A stretch of DNA of 19,685 nucleotides from Actinomycetota bacterium (lineage in GTDB: Bacteria > Actinomycetota > UBA4738 > HRBIN12). A model generated the notes under the pieces. The model saw only the letters and a program-made list of their open reading frames with translations, did no database searches and was not told where the DNA came from. The translations under genes and the position numbers were made by a program. Below are positions 7,096 through 15,483 of the stretch, piece after piece (positions within the stretch are counted from its first letter, which is position 1; each line of letters begins with the position of its first letter). The DNA lies in assembly GCA_005885325.1 (NCBI GenBank), contig VAYX01000081.1, positions 1-19,685 of the forward strand, written 5' to 3'.

Positions 7096-8453
7096 GGCCG
7101 CGGCCGCTCTCCGAGGTGGCCCGGGCCGTCGACGGTCGCCTCCGCGGCGCGGACGCGACCGTCACGGCCGTGGTCATCGACAGCCGCGAGGCCGGGCCGG
7201 GCTCGCTGTTCGTCGCCATGCGGGGCGAGCGTGACGACGGCCACGACTTCGTGACCGATGCGCTCTCGCGCGGTGCGGTCGGCGCGGTGGTGCACCGGCC
7301 GGTCGCCGCGGAGCCGGTGGTGGTGGTGGCCGACTCCGGTCGCGCGCTGCTGGCATTGGCCGCCGACGAGCGCGCGCGCATGCGCGATGCCACGGTGATC
7401 GGGATCACCGGCGCGAACGGGAAGACCTCCACGAAGGATCTCGCAGCCTCCATCCTGTCGACGGGGTTCCTGACCCACGCCAGTCCGGGATCGTTCAACA
7501 ACGAGATCGGGCTCCCCATGACGCTGCTCGGAGCGCCGGAGGGCGTCGAGGTGGTGCTGGCCGAGATGGGTGCCCGCCGCCGGGGGGACCATGCGGAGTT
7601 GTGCCGGGTGGCCCAACCCGACGCCGTCGTGGTCACGAACGTCGGGGTCGCGCACATGGAGGTCTTCGGATCGTGGCCGGCCATCGTGGAGGCCTCCGCC
7701 GAGCCCGTGGAGGCTCTGCCCGACGTCGGCACGGCGATCCTCAATGCCGACGACACCGTCGTCCGCGATCTGGCCGCGCGGACCCGGGCCCGCGTCGTCA
7801 TGTTCGGGCTGGCGACGGAGGCGGACGTTCGGGCCGAGGACGTGGCGCTCGACGACGAAGGGAGGGCGGGCTTCGACCTGGTGGTGGGGGACGAGCGCGA
7901 GCGCGCCGAGCTCATCGTCCCAGGTGAGCACATGGTGTCGAACGCGCTCGCCGCCGCAGCCTGCGGGATCGCGCTGGGCCTGTCGGCCGCCGAGTGCGCC
8001 GCGGGATTGAAGGGGGTCGGCGTCTCCCGGTGGCGGATGGAGAGCTTCACCACCGAGGACGGTGTGCGGGTGGTGAACGACGCGTACAACGCGAACCCCG
8101 AGTCGATGGCCGCCGGGCTCCGGGCGGCCCGGTGGATGGCACGCGGGGGCCGCCTCGCGGCGGTCCTCGGGCACATGGCAGAGCTCGGTCCCATCTCGAG
8201 TGGCGAGCACGAGCGATTGGGAGAGCTGGTGGTCCGGCTGGGGGTGGACCGCCTCGTCACGGTGGGTCCGGTTGCGCGCGCGGTGGCCGGAGCCGCCCTG
8301 CGGGAGGGCGCGGTGCCGGACGGCGTGGTCTGCGTCGACACGCCCGCCGAAGCCGCCGCCGACGTCCGCGGGTGGGCCAGGGCCGGAGACGTCGTCCTGA
8401 TCAAGGGGTCGCGGGTGGCAGGGCTGGAGCGGGTGGCGGAGGCCCTTCGGTGA
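7092..8453 (+). CDS. murF: UDP-MurNAc-tripeptide:D-Ala-D-Ala ligase MurF
   Basis: MurF attaches the D-Ala-D-Ala dipeptide and completes the UDP-MurNAc-pentapeptide. The 453-residue protein has three Mur ligase domains: an N-terminal UDP-binding part containing VVIDSREAGPGSLFVAMRGE, a central ATPase domain with GANGKTS (107-113), SPGSFNNEIGLPMTLL and EMGARRRGDHAEL, and a C-terminal domain with NDAYNANPESM and LGHMAELG. All are typical for the family and the length is normal. The ATG at 7092 overlaps the murE stop as ATGA, and the end overlaps mraY as GTGA. The sequence is intact with no odd substitutions in the catalytic motifs. Confidence 0.97.
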   Translation: MRPRPLSEVARAVDGRLRGADATVTAVVIDSREAGPGSLFVAMRGERDDGHDFVTDALSRGAVGAVVHRPVAAEPVVVVADSGRALLALAADERARMRDATVIGITGANGKTSTKDLAASILSTGFLTHASPGSFNNEIGLPMTLLGAPEGVEVVLAEMGARRRGDHAELCRVAQPDAVVVTNVGVAHMEVFGSWPAIVEASAEPVEALPDVGTAILNADDTVVRDLAARTRARVVMFGLATEADVRAEDVALDDEGRAGFDLVVGDERERAELIVPGEHMVSNALAAAACGIALGLSAAECAAGLKGVGVSRWRMESFTTEDGVRVVNDAYNANPESMAAGLRAARWMARGGRLAAVLGHMAELGPISSGEHERLGELVVRLGVDRLVTVGPVARAVAGAALREGAVPDGVVCVDTPAEAAADVRGWARAGDVVLIKGSRVAGLERVAEALR

Positions 8454-9502
8454 GAGCCATCCTGCTCGCCGCCGCGGTGGGCCTGGCCGTGACGCTCCTC
8501 GGCACGCCCGTGGCCATCCGGGCCTTCCGCCTGTGGGGGTGGGGCCAGCACATCCGGGAGGACGGTCCGCACACCCATCTGGAGAAGATGGGGACCCCGA
8601 CGATGGGCGGCTCCGTGATCATCGCGGGGGTGGTCGCGTCCTATCTGGTCACGAGGGTGGTGTTCAGCACGGTGACGGCTGCGGGGCTGTCGGTGTTGTT
8701 CGCGGCCATCGGCTTGGGGCTCGTGGGGTTCGTCGACGATCTCATCAAGGTCCGCCGGCAACGATCGCTCGGGCTGTCGAAGGCGGCCAAGGTCGCCGGG
8801 CAAGCCGTCGTAGCCCTGGGCTTCGGGCTGATCGCGGTGAAAGCCGGCCACCTTCCGACCGACCTGTCGTTCATCCGGGACACGGGGGTGAACCTGGGGC
8901 TCGCCTTCTACCTGTGGGTGTTCCTGATCCTCGCCTCGTCGTCGAACTCGGTGAACCTCACCGACGGGCTCGACGGCCTGGCATCGGGCGCGGCCATCCT
9001 GGTGCTGTCGGCCTACGTGTACATCGCCTTCTGGCAGTTCCGCCACCCATGCACTGTGCTGGGGTTGGAAGACGCCTGTTACCCGGTGGCGGTCAACGCG
9101 GCCCTCGACACCGCCATCGTCGCCGGCGGCGCCGTCGGCGCGGTCGCCGGGTTCCTGTGGTGGAACGCCGCGCCGGCCCGGATCTTCATGGGCGACACCG
9201 GCGCGCTCGCGCTCGGAGGGTTGATCGGTGCGCTCGCCATCGTCACGAGCACGCAGCTCCTGCTCGTCGTGCTGGGGGGCCTGTTCGTCCTGGAGACCAC
9301 CTCGGTCATCCTCCAGGTCATCGCGTTCCGGGGGTTCGGACGACGGGTCTTCCGGATGTCGCCGATCCACCATCATTTCGAGCTTGCCGGCTGGCCGGAG
9401 TTCACGGTCATCGTGCGGTTCTGGATCATCGCTGGGATGTGCGTGGCCATCGGTATCGGGCTGTTCTACGCGGACTTCCTGGCGCGCGGAGGTACGGGAT
9501 GA
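8450..9502 (+). CDS. mraY: Phospho-N-acetylmuramoyl-pentapeptide transferase MraY
   Basis: MraY is the integral membrane enzyme that joins phospho-MurNAc-pentapeptide to undecaprenyl phosphate, giving lipid I. The 350-residue product shows about ten hydrophobic segments and the conserved cytoplasmic motifs: KMGTPTMGG (substrate loop), GFVDDLIK (the DD pair), SVNLTDGLDGLA, FMGDTGALALGG and SPIHHHFELAGW. The loop near residues 200-215 carries two cysteines (HPCTVLG..., EDACYP), which is somewhat long but common in actinobacteria. The GTG start at 8450 overlaps the murF stop and has GGAGG at 8438-8442. The stop overlaps murD (ATGA). Confidence 0.97.
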   Translation: MRAILLAAAVGLAVTLLGTPVAIRAFRLWGWGQHIREDGPHTHLEKMGTPTMGGSVIIAGVVASYLVTRVVFSTVTAAGLSVLFAAIGLGLVGFVDDLIKVRRQRSLGLSKAAKVAGQAVVALGFGLIAVKAGHLPTDLSFIRDTGVNLGLAFYLWVFLILASSSNSVNLTDGLDGLASGAAILVLSAYVYIAFWQFRHPCTVLGLEDACYPVAVNAALDTAIVAGGAVGAVAGFLWWNAAPARIFMGDTGALALGGLIGALAIVTSTQLLLVVLGGLFVLETTSVILQVIAFRGFGRRVFRMSPIHHHFELAGWPEFTVIVRFWIIAGMCVAIGIGLFYADFLARGGTG

Positions 9503-10826
9503 GGCTCGACGGCCGCCAGCGAGGTGCCGTCAAGAGGACGAAGGCGTTCGCCGGCGAGCGCGTCCTGGTCGTCGGGCTCGGCGTCGCCGGCCGCGCAGCC
9601 GCCCGGGTCCTGGCGGAGGAAGGTGCCGAGGTCCGCGTGACAGAGGAGCGGCCGGAGGCCGCCGGCGCGGAGGAGATCCGCGATCTCGGCGTCGACGTCC
9701 TGACCGGCGGCCACGAGCCCCGGCATCTGGACGGCGTCACCGCCGTCGTGGCCAGCCCCGGCGGAGCGAGCTGGACGTGGGCGCTCGCTTGTGTCACGCA
9801 CCGTACGTCGCCGTGACCGGGACGAATGGCAAGTCAACGACCACGATGATGGTCGCGACGATGATGCGGGCCGCCGGCCTCGACGCGTCGGCGTGCGGCA
9901 ACATCGGCCACGCCTTCTCGCTGGCCGCGAGGGAGGGTCACGCCGCGTTGGCGGTGGAAGCCTCCTCCTTCCAGCTCCGGTTCCATCACTGGCTGCATCC
10001 ACGGGTCTCGGTCCTGCTGAACGTGGCGCCGGACCACATCGACTGGCACGGCTCGTTCGAGCACTATGCCGAAGCCAAGGCGCGCATCTACGAGCTCCAG
10101 GGCGAGAACGCGGTCCACGTCGGCAACGCCGACGACGATCGGGGGCGGGAGATCTCTGCCGCCGCGCCGTGCCGGGTGGTGTGGTTCCGGATGGGTTCGC
10201 CGGGCGAGGGAGAGGTCGGCTTCGTGGGCCGGGAGCTCGTGGCCCGGATGGACGGCGAGGCTCCTCTGGGGGTCCCGGTGTCCGACGCCGCCGGCTTCCG
10301 GGCCGACGCGGCTGCGGCGGCGGCCGCGGCCCTGTCGTTCGGCCTTCCGGCCGGCGCTGTGGCCGAGGGCCTGCGCCGGATGCGCCCCCTCCCACACCGG
10401 GGCGAGGAGGTGGCGCGGGTGGGAACCGTCACCTTCCTCGACGATTCCAAGGCCACGAACGTCCACGCGGCGCTCCACGCGCTGGCGGGCCGGCGAGACG
10501 TCGTCCTCATCGCCGGGGGCATGGCCAAGGGAGTCGACCTGGCGCCGCTCGTGGAGGCCACGCCCGCCCTGGCTGGGGTGGTGGCCGTGGGAGAGGCCGC
10601 ACCGGAGATCGCGATGCTCTTCGAGTCCAAGGTGCCGGTGAGCAAGGCCGGTTCGATCGAGGAAGCGGTGCGCGAGGCGTTCGAGCTGGCTCCGCACGGG
10701 GGAACCGTCCTGCTCGCGCCGGCCTGCGCCAGCTGGGACATGTTCCGCGACTACGTCGAGCGAGGCGAGCGATTCGCCAAGGCTGCCCGGGGGCTCCCGA
10801 AGGAGATCAGCGATGGCCCGCGTTGA
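9499..10826 (+). pseudogene. murD: murD, disrupted by an internal deletion with frameshift
   Basis: MurD adds D-glutamate to UDP-MurNAc-L-Ala. The gene starts normally (ATG 9499, GGAGG at 9488-9492) and reads VLVVGLGVAGRAAARVLA... up to VVASPG (ends 9762). After that the frame yields unrelated residues and stops at 9814-9816. The rest of MurD is intact in another frame, beginning at SELDVGARL (from 9765) and running through VAVTGTNGKST, NVAPDHIDWHGS, AEAKARIYEL, LPHRGEEVA and DDSKATN to the stop at 10824-10826. In normal MurD proteins about 19-20 residues lie between SPG and the SEL-like motif; here they are absent. So roughly 50-60 bases (a length of form 3n+1) are missing between about 9760 and 9767. 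Separate callers would give two fragments, 9499-9816 and about 9777 (GTG)-10826. Because murD is essential and the rest of the operon is intact, an assembly or sequencing error is likely; a real lesion would need a second murD. Confidence 0.88.
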
Positions 10827-12033
10827 GATCCTCGCGCCGGCCGCATCTCGTCTGCGTCTTGTGGCCCCGCGCGAATCCGTGCACAGGCCGCGGTCCCGAA
10901 CGGAGGTCGCCGCCCGCCGGAACCTCACCATGCTGATCGGCGCCACCGCGTTCCTCACGGCCGGGGGCCTCATCATGGTGCTGTCGGCCAGCTCGGTGTC
11001 GGCCTATGCGCAGTACGGCTCGAGCTTCCTGTTCTTCCAGCGGCAAGCAGCGTACGCCGTCATGGGAGCGGCGGCGCTCGTCGTCACGTCGCGGATGCGA
11101 TACGAGGCGTGGCAGCGCCTGGCGGTTCCCCTCCTGGGGTTCACGGCGGTGTTGCTCGCCCTGGTGCTCCACCCGACGGCGGGGATCGAGGCGTACGGCT
11201 CGTCGCGGTGGATCTCGCTCGGGCCGGTCACGATCCAGCCGTCGGAGCTGGCGAAGCTGGCGCTCGCCGTGTTCGCCGCGACCGTCCTGGCTCGCAAATG
11301 GAGCCGGGTGGACGAGCCGGCGCACTTCGCCCTGCCGTTGCTTCCCGTCACGGCGCTCGTGTGCGGGATGGTCATCGTCCAACCCGACCTGGGAACCGCG
11401 GTCATCTTGGCGGGGTCGGTGTTCCTGTTGGTGTTCGCCGCGGGCGTGCGCCTTCGCTACCTGGCGGCCGCGGGGATCGTCGGCGGCGCGATCGGATTCG
11501 CGCTGATCATGGGGGAGGGTTACCGGCGGGCGCGCTTCCTGTCGTTCCTCCACCCCTGGGCCGACGCGAAGAACACCGGATACCAGCTGATCCAGTCCCT
11601 CATCGCGCTGGGATCGGGCGGATGGTTCGGGGTGGGGCTCGGTACCAGCCGCCAGAAGTGGATGTATGTCCCCAACGCGCACACGGACTTCATCTTCTCC
11701 ATCCTCGGCGAGGAGCTCGGCCTCATCGGTGAGATCGTCGTGCTGCTGGCCTTCGGCGTGCTGATCTACGCCGGGATCCGGATCGCGGCCCGGGCGCCGG
11801 ATGTGTTCGGGCGGCTCCTCGCGTCCGGGATCGTCTCGTGGTTCGGGCTCCAGATCGTGGTCAACCTGGGGGCCGTCACCGGCCTGCTGCCGATCACCGG
11901 CGTGCCGCTTCCGATGCTCTCCTACGGGGGATCGTCCCTCGTGGTGTCGCTGGCCGCCGTGGGCATCCTGGTGAACATCGGCAAGGCCGGGAGGCCGGCG
12001 TCCCCGATCGCGCGGGCCGGGCGGACCCCATGA
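10813..12033 (+). CDS. ftsW: Septal peptidoglycan glycosyltransferase FtsW (SEDS family)
   Basis: FtsW polymerises lipid II into glycan strands at the septum as partner of FtsI. The 406-residue protein has a basic N-terminal cytoplasmic tail of about 38 residues and around ten transmembrane segments. SEDS landmarks visible are SSRWISLGPVTIQPSELAKL, VQPDLGTAVIL, the large extracellular loop with YQLIQSLIALGSGGWFGVGLG and KWMYVPNAHTDFIFSILGEELG, and LPMLSYGGSSLV near the C-terminus. The ATG at 10813 has AAGGAG at 10801-10806 and overlaps the end of murD by 14 bases, the longest overlap among the mur/fts junctions with unambiguous starts. RodA is a paralogue with similar motifs, but the dcw position supports FtsW. 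Confidence 0.96.
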   Translation: MARVEILAPAASRLRLVAPRESVHRPRSRTEVAARRNLTMLIGATAFLTAGGLIMVLSASSVSAYAQYGSSFLFFQRQAAYAVMGAAALVVTSRMRYEAWQRLAVPLLGFTAVLLALVLHPTAGIEAYGSSRWISLGPVTIQPSELAKLALAVFAATVLARKWSRVDEPAHFALPLLPVTALVCGMVIVQPDLGTAVILAGSVFLLVFAAGVRLRYLAAAGIVGGAIGFALIMGEGYRRARFLSFLHPWADAKNTGYQLIQSLIALGSGGWFGVGLGTSRQKWMYVPNAHTDFIFSILGEELGLIGEIVVLLAFGVLIYAGIRIAARAPDVFGRLLASGIVSWFGLQIVVNLGAVTGLLPITGVPLPMLSYGGSSLVVSLAAVGILVNIGKAGRPASPIARAGRTP

Positions 12034-13136
12034 GGGTGGTGGTCGCGGGGGGTGGCACCGCGGGGCACGTGTTCCCCGCGCTCGCGCTGGCGAAGGAATT
12101 GGCGGAACGGCATGGGGCCGACGTCGCGTTCGTGGGAACCGCGCGGGGCCTCGAGTCCGGGCTGGTCCCGGCGGCCGGATTCGCGTTCTCGACGGTCGAG
12201 GCACGGCCGTTCGAGCGGAAGCTCTCGCTCCGCGCTGTGACCGCGCCGGTCTGGGCGCTGCGCTCCGTCGGCCGGTGCCGGCCCCTGGTCGCGGGGGCCG
12301 ATGTCGTGGTGGGGATGGGCGGCTACGTGAGCGTCCCGGCCTCGCTCGCCGCGATCCGGTCGCGGCGTCCGCTGGTGCTCCACGAGCAGAACGCCGTCCC
12401 CGGGCTGGCCAACCGGACGCTGTCCCGGGTGGCCCGGACGGTCGCCCTGTCGTTCGGTGAGACGGCGCGCCTGCTTCCCAGGCGCATCGATACCGAGGTC
12501 ACGGGGAACCCGGTCCGCGAGGAGATCGTCGCCGTGCGGTCGGACCGGGCCGCGTTCGCGGAGGAGGCCCGATCGACGCTGGGGCTCGAGGCCGACCGGG
12601 CCACGGTCGTCGCGTTCGGGGGGAGCCAGGGCGCGCTCCACCTCGACCGTGCTGTCACCGGCGCGCTCCGGCATCTGCGCGACCGAGGGGATCTGCAGGT
12701 GGTGCTGCTCACCGGGACCGGGCACTTCCAGGAGACCGAGCGGCGGCTGCCCCGGGACGGCCCGCTGCTCGTGCGGGCGTTTCCGTTCCTCGACCGCATG
12801 GAGCTTGCCTACGCGGTGGCCGACCTGGTCGTGTCGAGGGCGGGCGCCACCACCGTCGCCGAGGTCACCGTGTGCGGGCTGCCGTCGATCCTCGTGCCGT
12901 ATCCATACGCGACGGGCCGCCATCAAGAGGCGAACGCACGGTCCCTCCAGCGAGCCGGGGCGGCCATGGTCATCATGGACCACGCCCTCGCCGGCGAGCT
13001 CCTGGCCTCGAAGATCGCCGCAATCCTCGACGACCGGCCGCGCCTCCGAGCGATGGGGGAGCGCGCGTCGGCCTGGGCCCGCCCCGATGCGGCCCAAGCG
13101 CTGGCGAATGTCGTGGCGGAGGCGGCCGAGGGATGA
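12030..13136 (+). CDS. murG: UDP-GlcNAc:lipid I N-acetylglucosaminyltransferase MurG
   Basis: MurG is the peripheral membrane GT-B glycosyltransferase that converts lipid I to lipid II on the inner face of the membrane. The 368-residue product has the N-terminal glycine-rich loop GGGTAGH (residues 7-13), the second loop GMGGYVSVPA, HEQNAVPGLANR, the TGNPVRE segment, FGGSQGALHLD (start of the C-terminal UDP-GlcNAc domain), SRAGATTVAEV and the QEANA segment in RHQEANARSL. Length is normal. The ATG at 12030 overlaps the ftsW stop. The stop overlaps murC (ATGA). Confidence 0.97.
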   Translation: MRVVVAGGGTAGHVFPALALAKELAERHGADVAFVGTARGLESGLVPAAGFAFSTVEARPFERKLSLRAVTAPVWALRSVGRCRPLVAGADVVVGMGGYVSVPASLAAIRSRRPLVLHEQNAVPGLANRTLSRVARTVALSFGETARLLPRRIDTEVTGNPVREEIVAVRSDRAAFAEEARSTLGLEADRATVVAFGGSQGALHLDRAVTGALRHLRDRGDLQVVLLTGTGHFQETERRLPRDGPLLVRAFPFLDRMELAYAVADLVVSRAGATTVAEVTVCGLPSILVPYPYATGRHQEANARSLQRAGAAMVIMDHALAGELLASKIAAILDDRPRLRAMGERASAWARPDAAQALANVVAEAAEG

Positions 13137-14554
13137 GCGACGACTTCGTTTCGCCGCCGGGCAGCATCGCCACGCTCGAGGTCCCGGACCTCTCGGATAT
13201 CCGTTCCGCCCACCTGATCGGCATCGGCGGCTACGGCATGCGCTCATTGGCCCGGATGCTGATCGCCAGGGGGGTGACGGTCACCGGCTCCGACCTGAAG
13301 GACCGGGGGCTGGACGAGCTTCGGGCCCTGGGGGCCACGGTCTTCGTGGGCCACACGCCCGAGCAGATCGGGGACCCCGATGCCGTCATCGTCTCGTCGG
13401 CCGTCCTGGAACGAAACGTCGAGCTCAGCGAGGGGCGGCGCCGCGGGCTGTTGGTCCTTGCCCGGGCCCAGGTCCTGGCGGCTCTCGCGGCCGGCCTTCG
13501 GACCCTTGCCGTGGCCGGCACCCACGGCAAGACCACGACCACGTCGATGCTGTCGGTGATCCTCGAGCGAGCCGGTCTGGACCCGAGCTTCGTGGTGGGC
13601 GGCGACCTCAACGAGATCGGCTCGGGGGCCAAGCACGGCGGGGGAGACCTGTTCGTGGTGGAGGTGGACGAGAGCGACGGCTCGTTCCTGTTGTTCCGCC
13701 CAGAGGTGGCGGTGGTCACGAACGTCGAGGCGGACCACCACGCGTTCTACGCGGAAGGACAACCGGCCGTGGAGGCGGCGTTCGCCAGCTTCGTCCGGCA
13801 GGCCGGGCGGGTCGTGGCGTGCGGCGACGACCCCGGCACGCGGGCGGTCCTGGAACGGTCGGGGACCGACGCGATCACGTACGGCCGCGACCCGGGGAAC
13901 GCCGTGCGGGTGGCCGTTGGCGAGGAAGCGGGCTATGCCCGGGGGACCGTGACCATGGAGGACGGCGGAGCGGTCGACCTTCGCCTCCAGGTGATCGGGG
14001 CGCACACCATCCTCGACGCAACGGCGGCGCTGCTCGCCGCACGCGAGGTGGGCGTGCCGCCGGCGAAGGCGGCCGAGGCGCTCTCCTCGTTCACCGGGGT
14101 GAAGCGCCGCCTGGAGTTCCGGGGATCGGCGCGAGGCGCGGCGTTCTACGACGACTACGCACATCACCCCACCGAGGTCACGACGACGCTCGACGCGGCG
14201 CCCGTCGACCATCGCTCACGCCTGGTGGTCGTGTTCCAGCCGCATCGGTACACGCGGACCCGCGCGCTGTCGCGGGAGCTCGGGGAGAGCCTCGCCGGCG
14301 TGGATCTCGCCGTGGTGACCGACGTGTACCACGCGGACGAGGACCCGATCCCCGGGATCACCGGCAAGTTGGTGGTGAACGCGCTCACGGCCGCGGCCCC
14401 TGCGCAGCGGGTCGCGTACCTCCCGCATCGAAAGGACGTGGTGCGCTTCCTGGTGCGGGAGGTGCGCGAGGGCGACCTCGTCCTGATGATGGGTGCCGGC
14501 GACATCCCGATGATCACCGAGGAGGTCCTGGAGCGGCTGGGGGACGCATCGTGA
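13133..14554 (+). CDS. murC: UDP-MurNAc:L-alanine ligase MurC
   Basis: MurC adds the first residue, L-alanine, to UDP-MurNAc. The 473-residue protein has an N-terminal Rossmann domain, the P-loop GTHGKTT (129-135), EVDESDGSF, TNVEADHHAFY, DDYAHHPTEV and FQPHRYTRT, the last two being diagnostic of MurC. An extra 25 residues precede the Rossmann strand. The UDP-binding loop reads GIGGYGMRSLA, whereas the usual family form is GIGGAGMSGLA or GMGGIA: a tyrosine replaces alanine and RS replaces SG/GG. All catalytic motifs remain, so function is expected. ATG 13133 overlaps the murG stop; GGAGG lies at 13118-13122. The stop overlaps murB (GTGA). Confidence 0.97.
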   Translation: MSDDFVSPPGSIATLEVPDLSDIRSAHLIGIGGYGMRSLARMLIARGVTVTGSDLKDRGLDELRALGATVFVGHTPEQIGDPDAVIVSSAVLERNVELSEGRRRGLLVLARAQVLAALAAGLRTLAVAGTHGKTTTTSMLSVILERAGLDPSFVVGGDLNEIGSGAKHGGGDLFVVEVDESDGSFLLFRPEVAVVTNVEADHHAFYAEGQPAVEAAFASFVRQAGRVVACGDDPGTRAVLERSGTDAITYGRDPGNAVRVAVGEEAGYARGTVTMEDGGAVDLRLQVIGAHTILDATAALLAAREVGVPPAKAAEALSSFTGVKRRLEFRGSARGAAFYDDYAHHPTEVTTTLDAAPVDHRSRLVVVFQPHRYTRTRALSRELGESLAGVDLAVVTDVYHADEDPIPGITGKLVVNALTAAAPAQRVAYLPHRKDVVRFLVREVREGDLVLMMGAGDIPMITEEVLERLGDAS

Positions 14555-15483
14555 GCGATGCCCTCCGGCGCGCCGAGTCCATCCTTCGTGCGGCGTGCGG
14601 CGAGCGCGTCCGCACCGGGTTCCCCCTCGCGCCGCTGACGTCGTTTCGGATCGGCGGTCCCGCGGCCCTGTATCTGGAGCCCGAGTCCGAGCGCGACCTG
14701 GTGGCGGCGGGGGAAGCCGTCCGCCAGGCCGACCTGCCGGTCGTGGTGATCGGCAAGGGATCGAACATCCTGGTCGCCGACCGCGGGTTCGAGGGACTGG
14801 TCCTCCGGTTGGGGCGGGGGTACCGGTGGGCCGCGCGGAGCGGAGATCGGATCACGGCCGGTGGGTCGATGCCGCTCCCCGCGCTCGCCGGGGTCGCGTT
14901 GTCACACGCCCTGACGGGGCTCGAGTTCGGGGTGGCCATCCCGGCGTCGTTCGGCGGAGCCATCCGGATGAACGCGGGGGCCCACGGCCGCGAGCTGGCC
15001 GAGGTGGTGGAGTCGGTGGACCTCTTCGAGCTCGGGACCCAGGCAGCTCGGGTCGTCCCGGTTGCCGAGGCCGGGTTCCGCTACCGCAACGCCGACCTGG
15101 CCGCCGATGCCGTCGTCGTGGCAGGAACGGTGCGCCTGGCGTCGGCGGACACCTCGGAGATCCGCCGGCTCATGGAGGAAGCTCGGGAGTGGCGGCGGCG
15201 TACCCAACCGCTGGCCGAGCCGAACTGCGGGAGCGTCTTCAAGAACCCTCCGGGCGATCACGCGGCCCGCCTGATCGAGGAGGCCGGCGGCAAAGGTCTC
15301 TCCGTTGGCGGTGCCGCTGTCTCGGCGAAGCACGCGAACTTCATCGTCGCCGCCGAGGGAGCGAAGGCATCCGACGTCGTCGAGCTCGTCACGAAGGTGC
15401 AGGACCTGGTCGCCGCCCGGTCCGGCGTCCATCTCGAGCCGGAGGTCCACCTCGTTGGCCACTTCGACCTTGCGCCTCGCTGA
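14551..15483 (+). CDS. murB: UDP-N-acetylenolpyruvoylglucosamine reductase MurB
   Basis: MurB is the FAD- and NADPH-dependent enzyme that reduces enolpyruvyl-UDP-GlcNAc to UDP-MurNAc. The 310-residue protein shows the FAD-binding PCMH-type domain (TSFRIGGPA, VVIGKGSNILVADRG, FGVAIPASFGGAIRMNAGAHG) and the C-terminal domain with PNCGSVFKNP, in which Ser228 is the expected proton donor, followed by EEAGGKGLSVGGAAVSAKHANFIV. The sequence NP...HAARLIEEAGGKG is the compact type II-like arrangement. Start GTG 14551 overlaps the murC stop. Its location between murC and ftsQ is common in several bacterial phyla and deep actinobacteria but not in Mycobacterium. Confidence 0.96.
   Translation: MSDALRRAESILRAACGERVRTGFPLAPLTSFRIGGPAALYLEPESERDLVAAGEAVRQADLPVVVIGKGSNILVADRGFEGLVLRLGRGYRWAARSGDRITAGGSMPLPALAGVALSHALTGLEFGVAIPASFGGAIRMNAGAHGRELAEVVESVDLFELGTQAARVVPVAEAGFRYRNADLAADAVVVAGTVRLASADTSEIRRLMEEAREWRRRTQPLAEPNCGSVFKNPPGDHAARLIEEAGGKGLSVGGAAVSAKHANFIVAAEGAKASDVVELVTKVQDLVAARSGVHLEPEVHLVGHFDLAPR
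15441..15445 (+). promoter_or_regulatory. Ribosome binding site that supports the TTG start of ftsQ
   Basis: GGAGG inside the end of murB is nine bases before a TTG at 15455 that is in frame with ftsQ. The alternative GTG at 15488 sits four bases after the murB stop but has no comparable ribosome binding sequence. This is the reason for preferring the TTG. Confidence 0.45.

Noticed and set aside
6983..9376. A 797-codon open frame on the minus strand opposite murE, murF and mraY
   Set aside because: It is the shadow of GC-rich codons on the other strand. The translation is low-complexity (Arg, Ser, Ala, Thr, Pro) with no domain, while the plus strand carries clear enzymes.
9750..9830. Programmed ribosomal frameshifting in murD
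   Set aside because: Frameshifting would preserve the full protein, but about 19 conserved residues are absent, and no slippery heptamer or downstream pseudoknot is evident.
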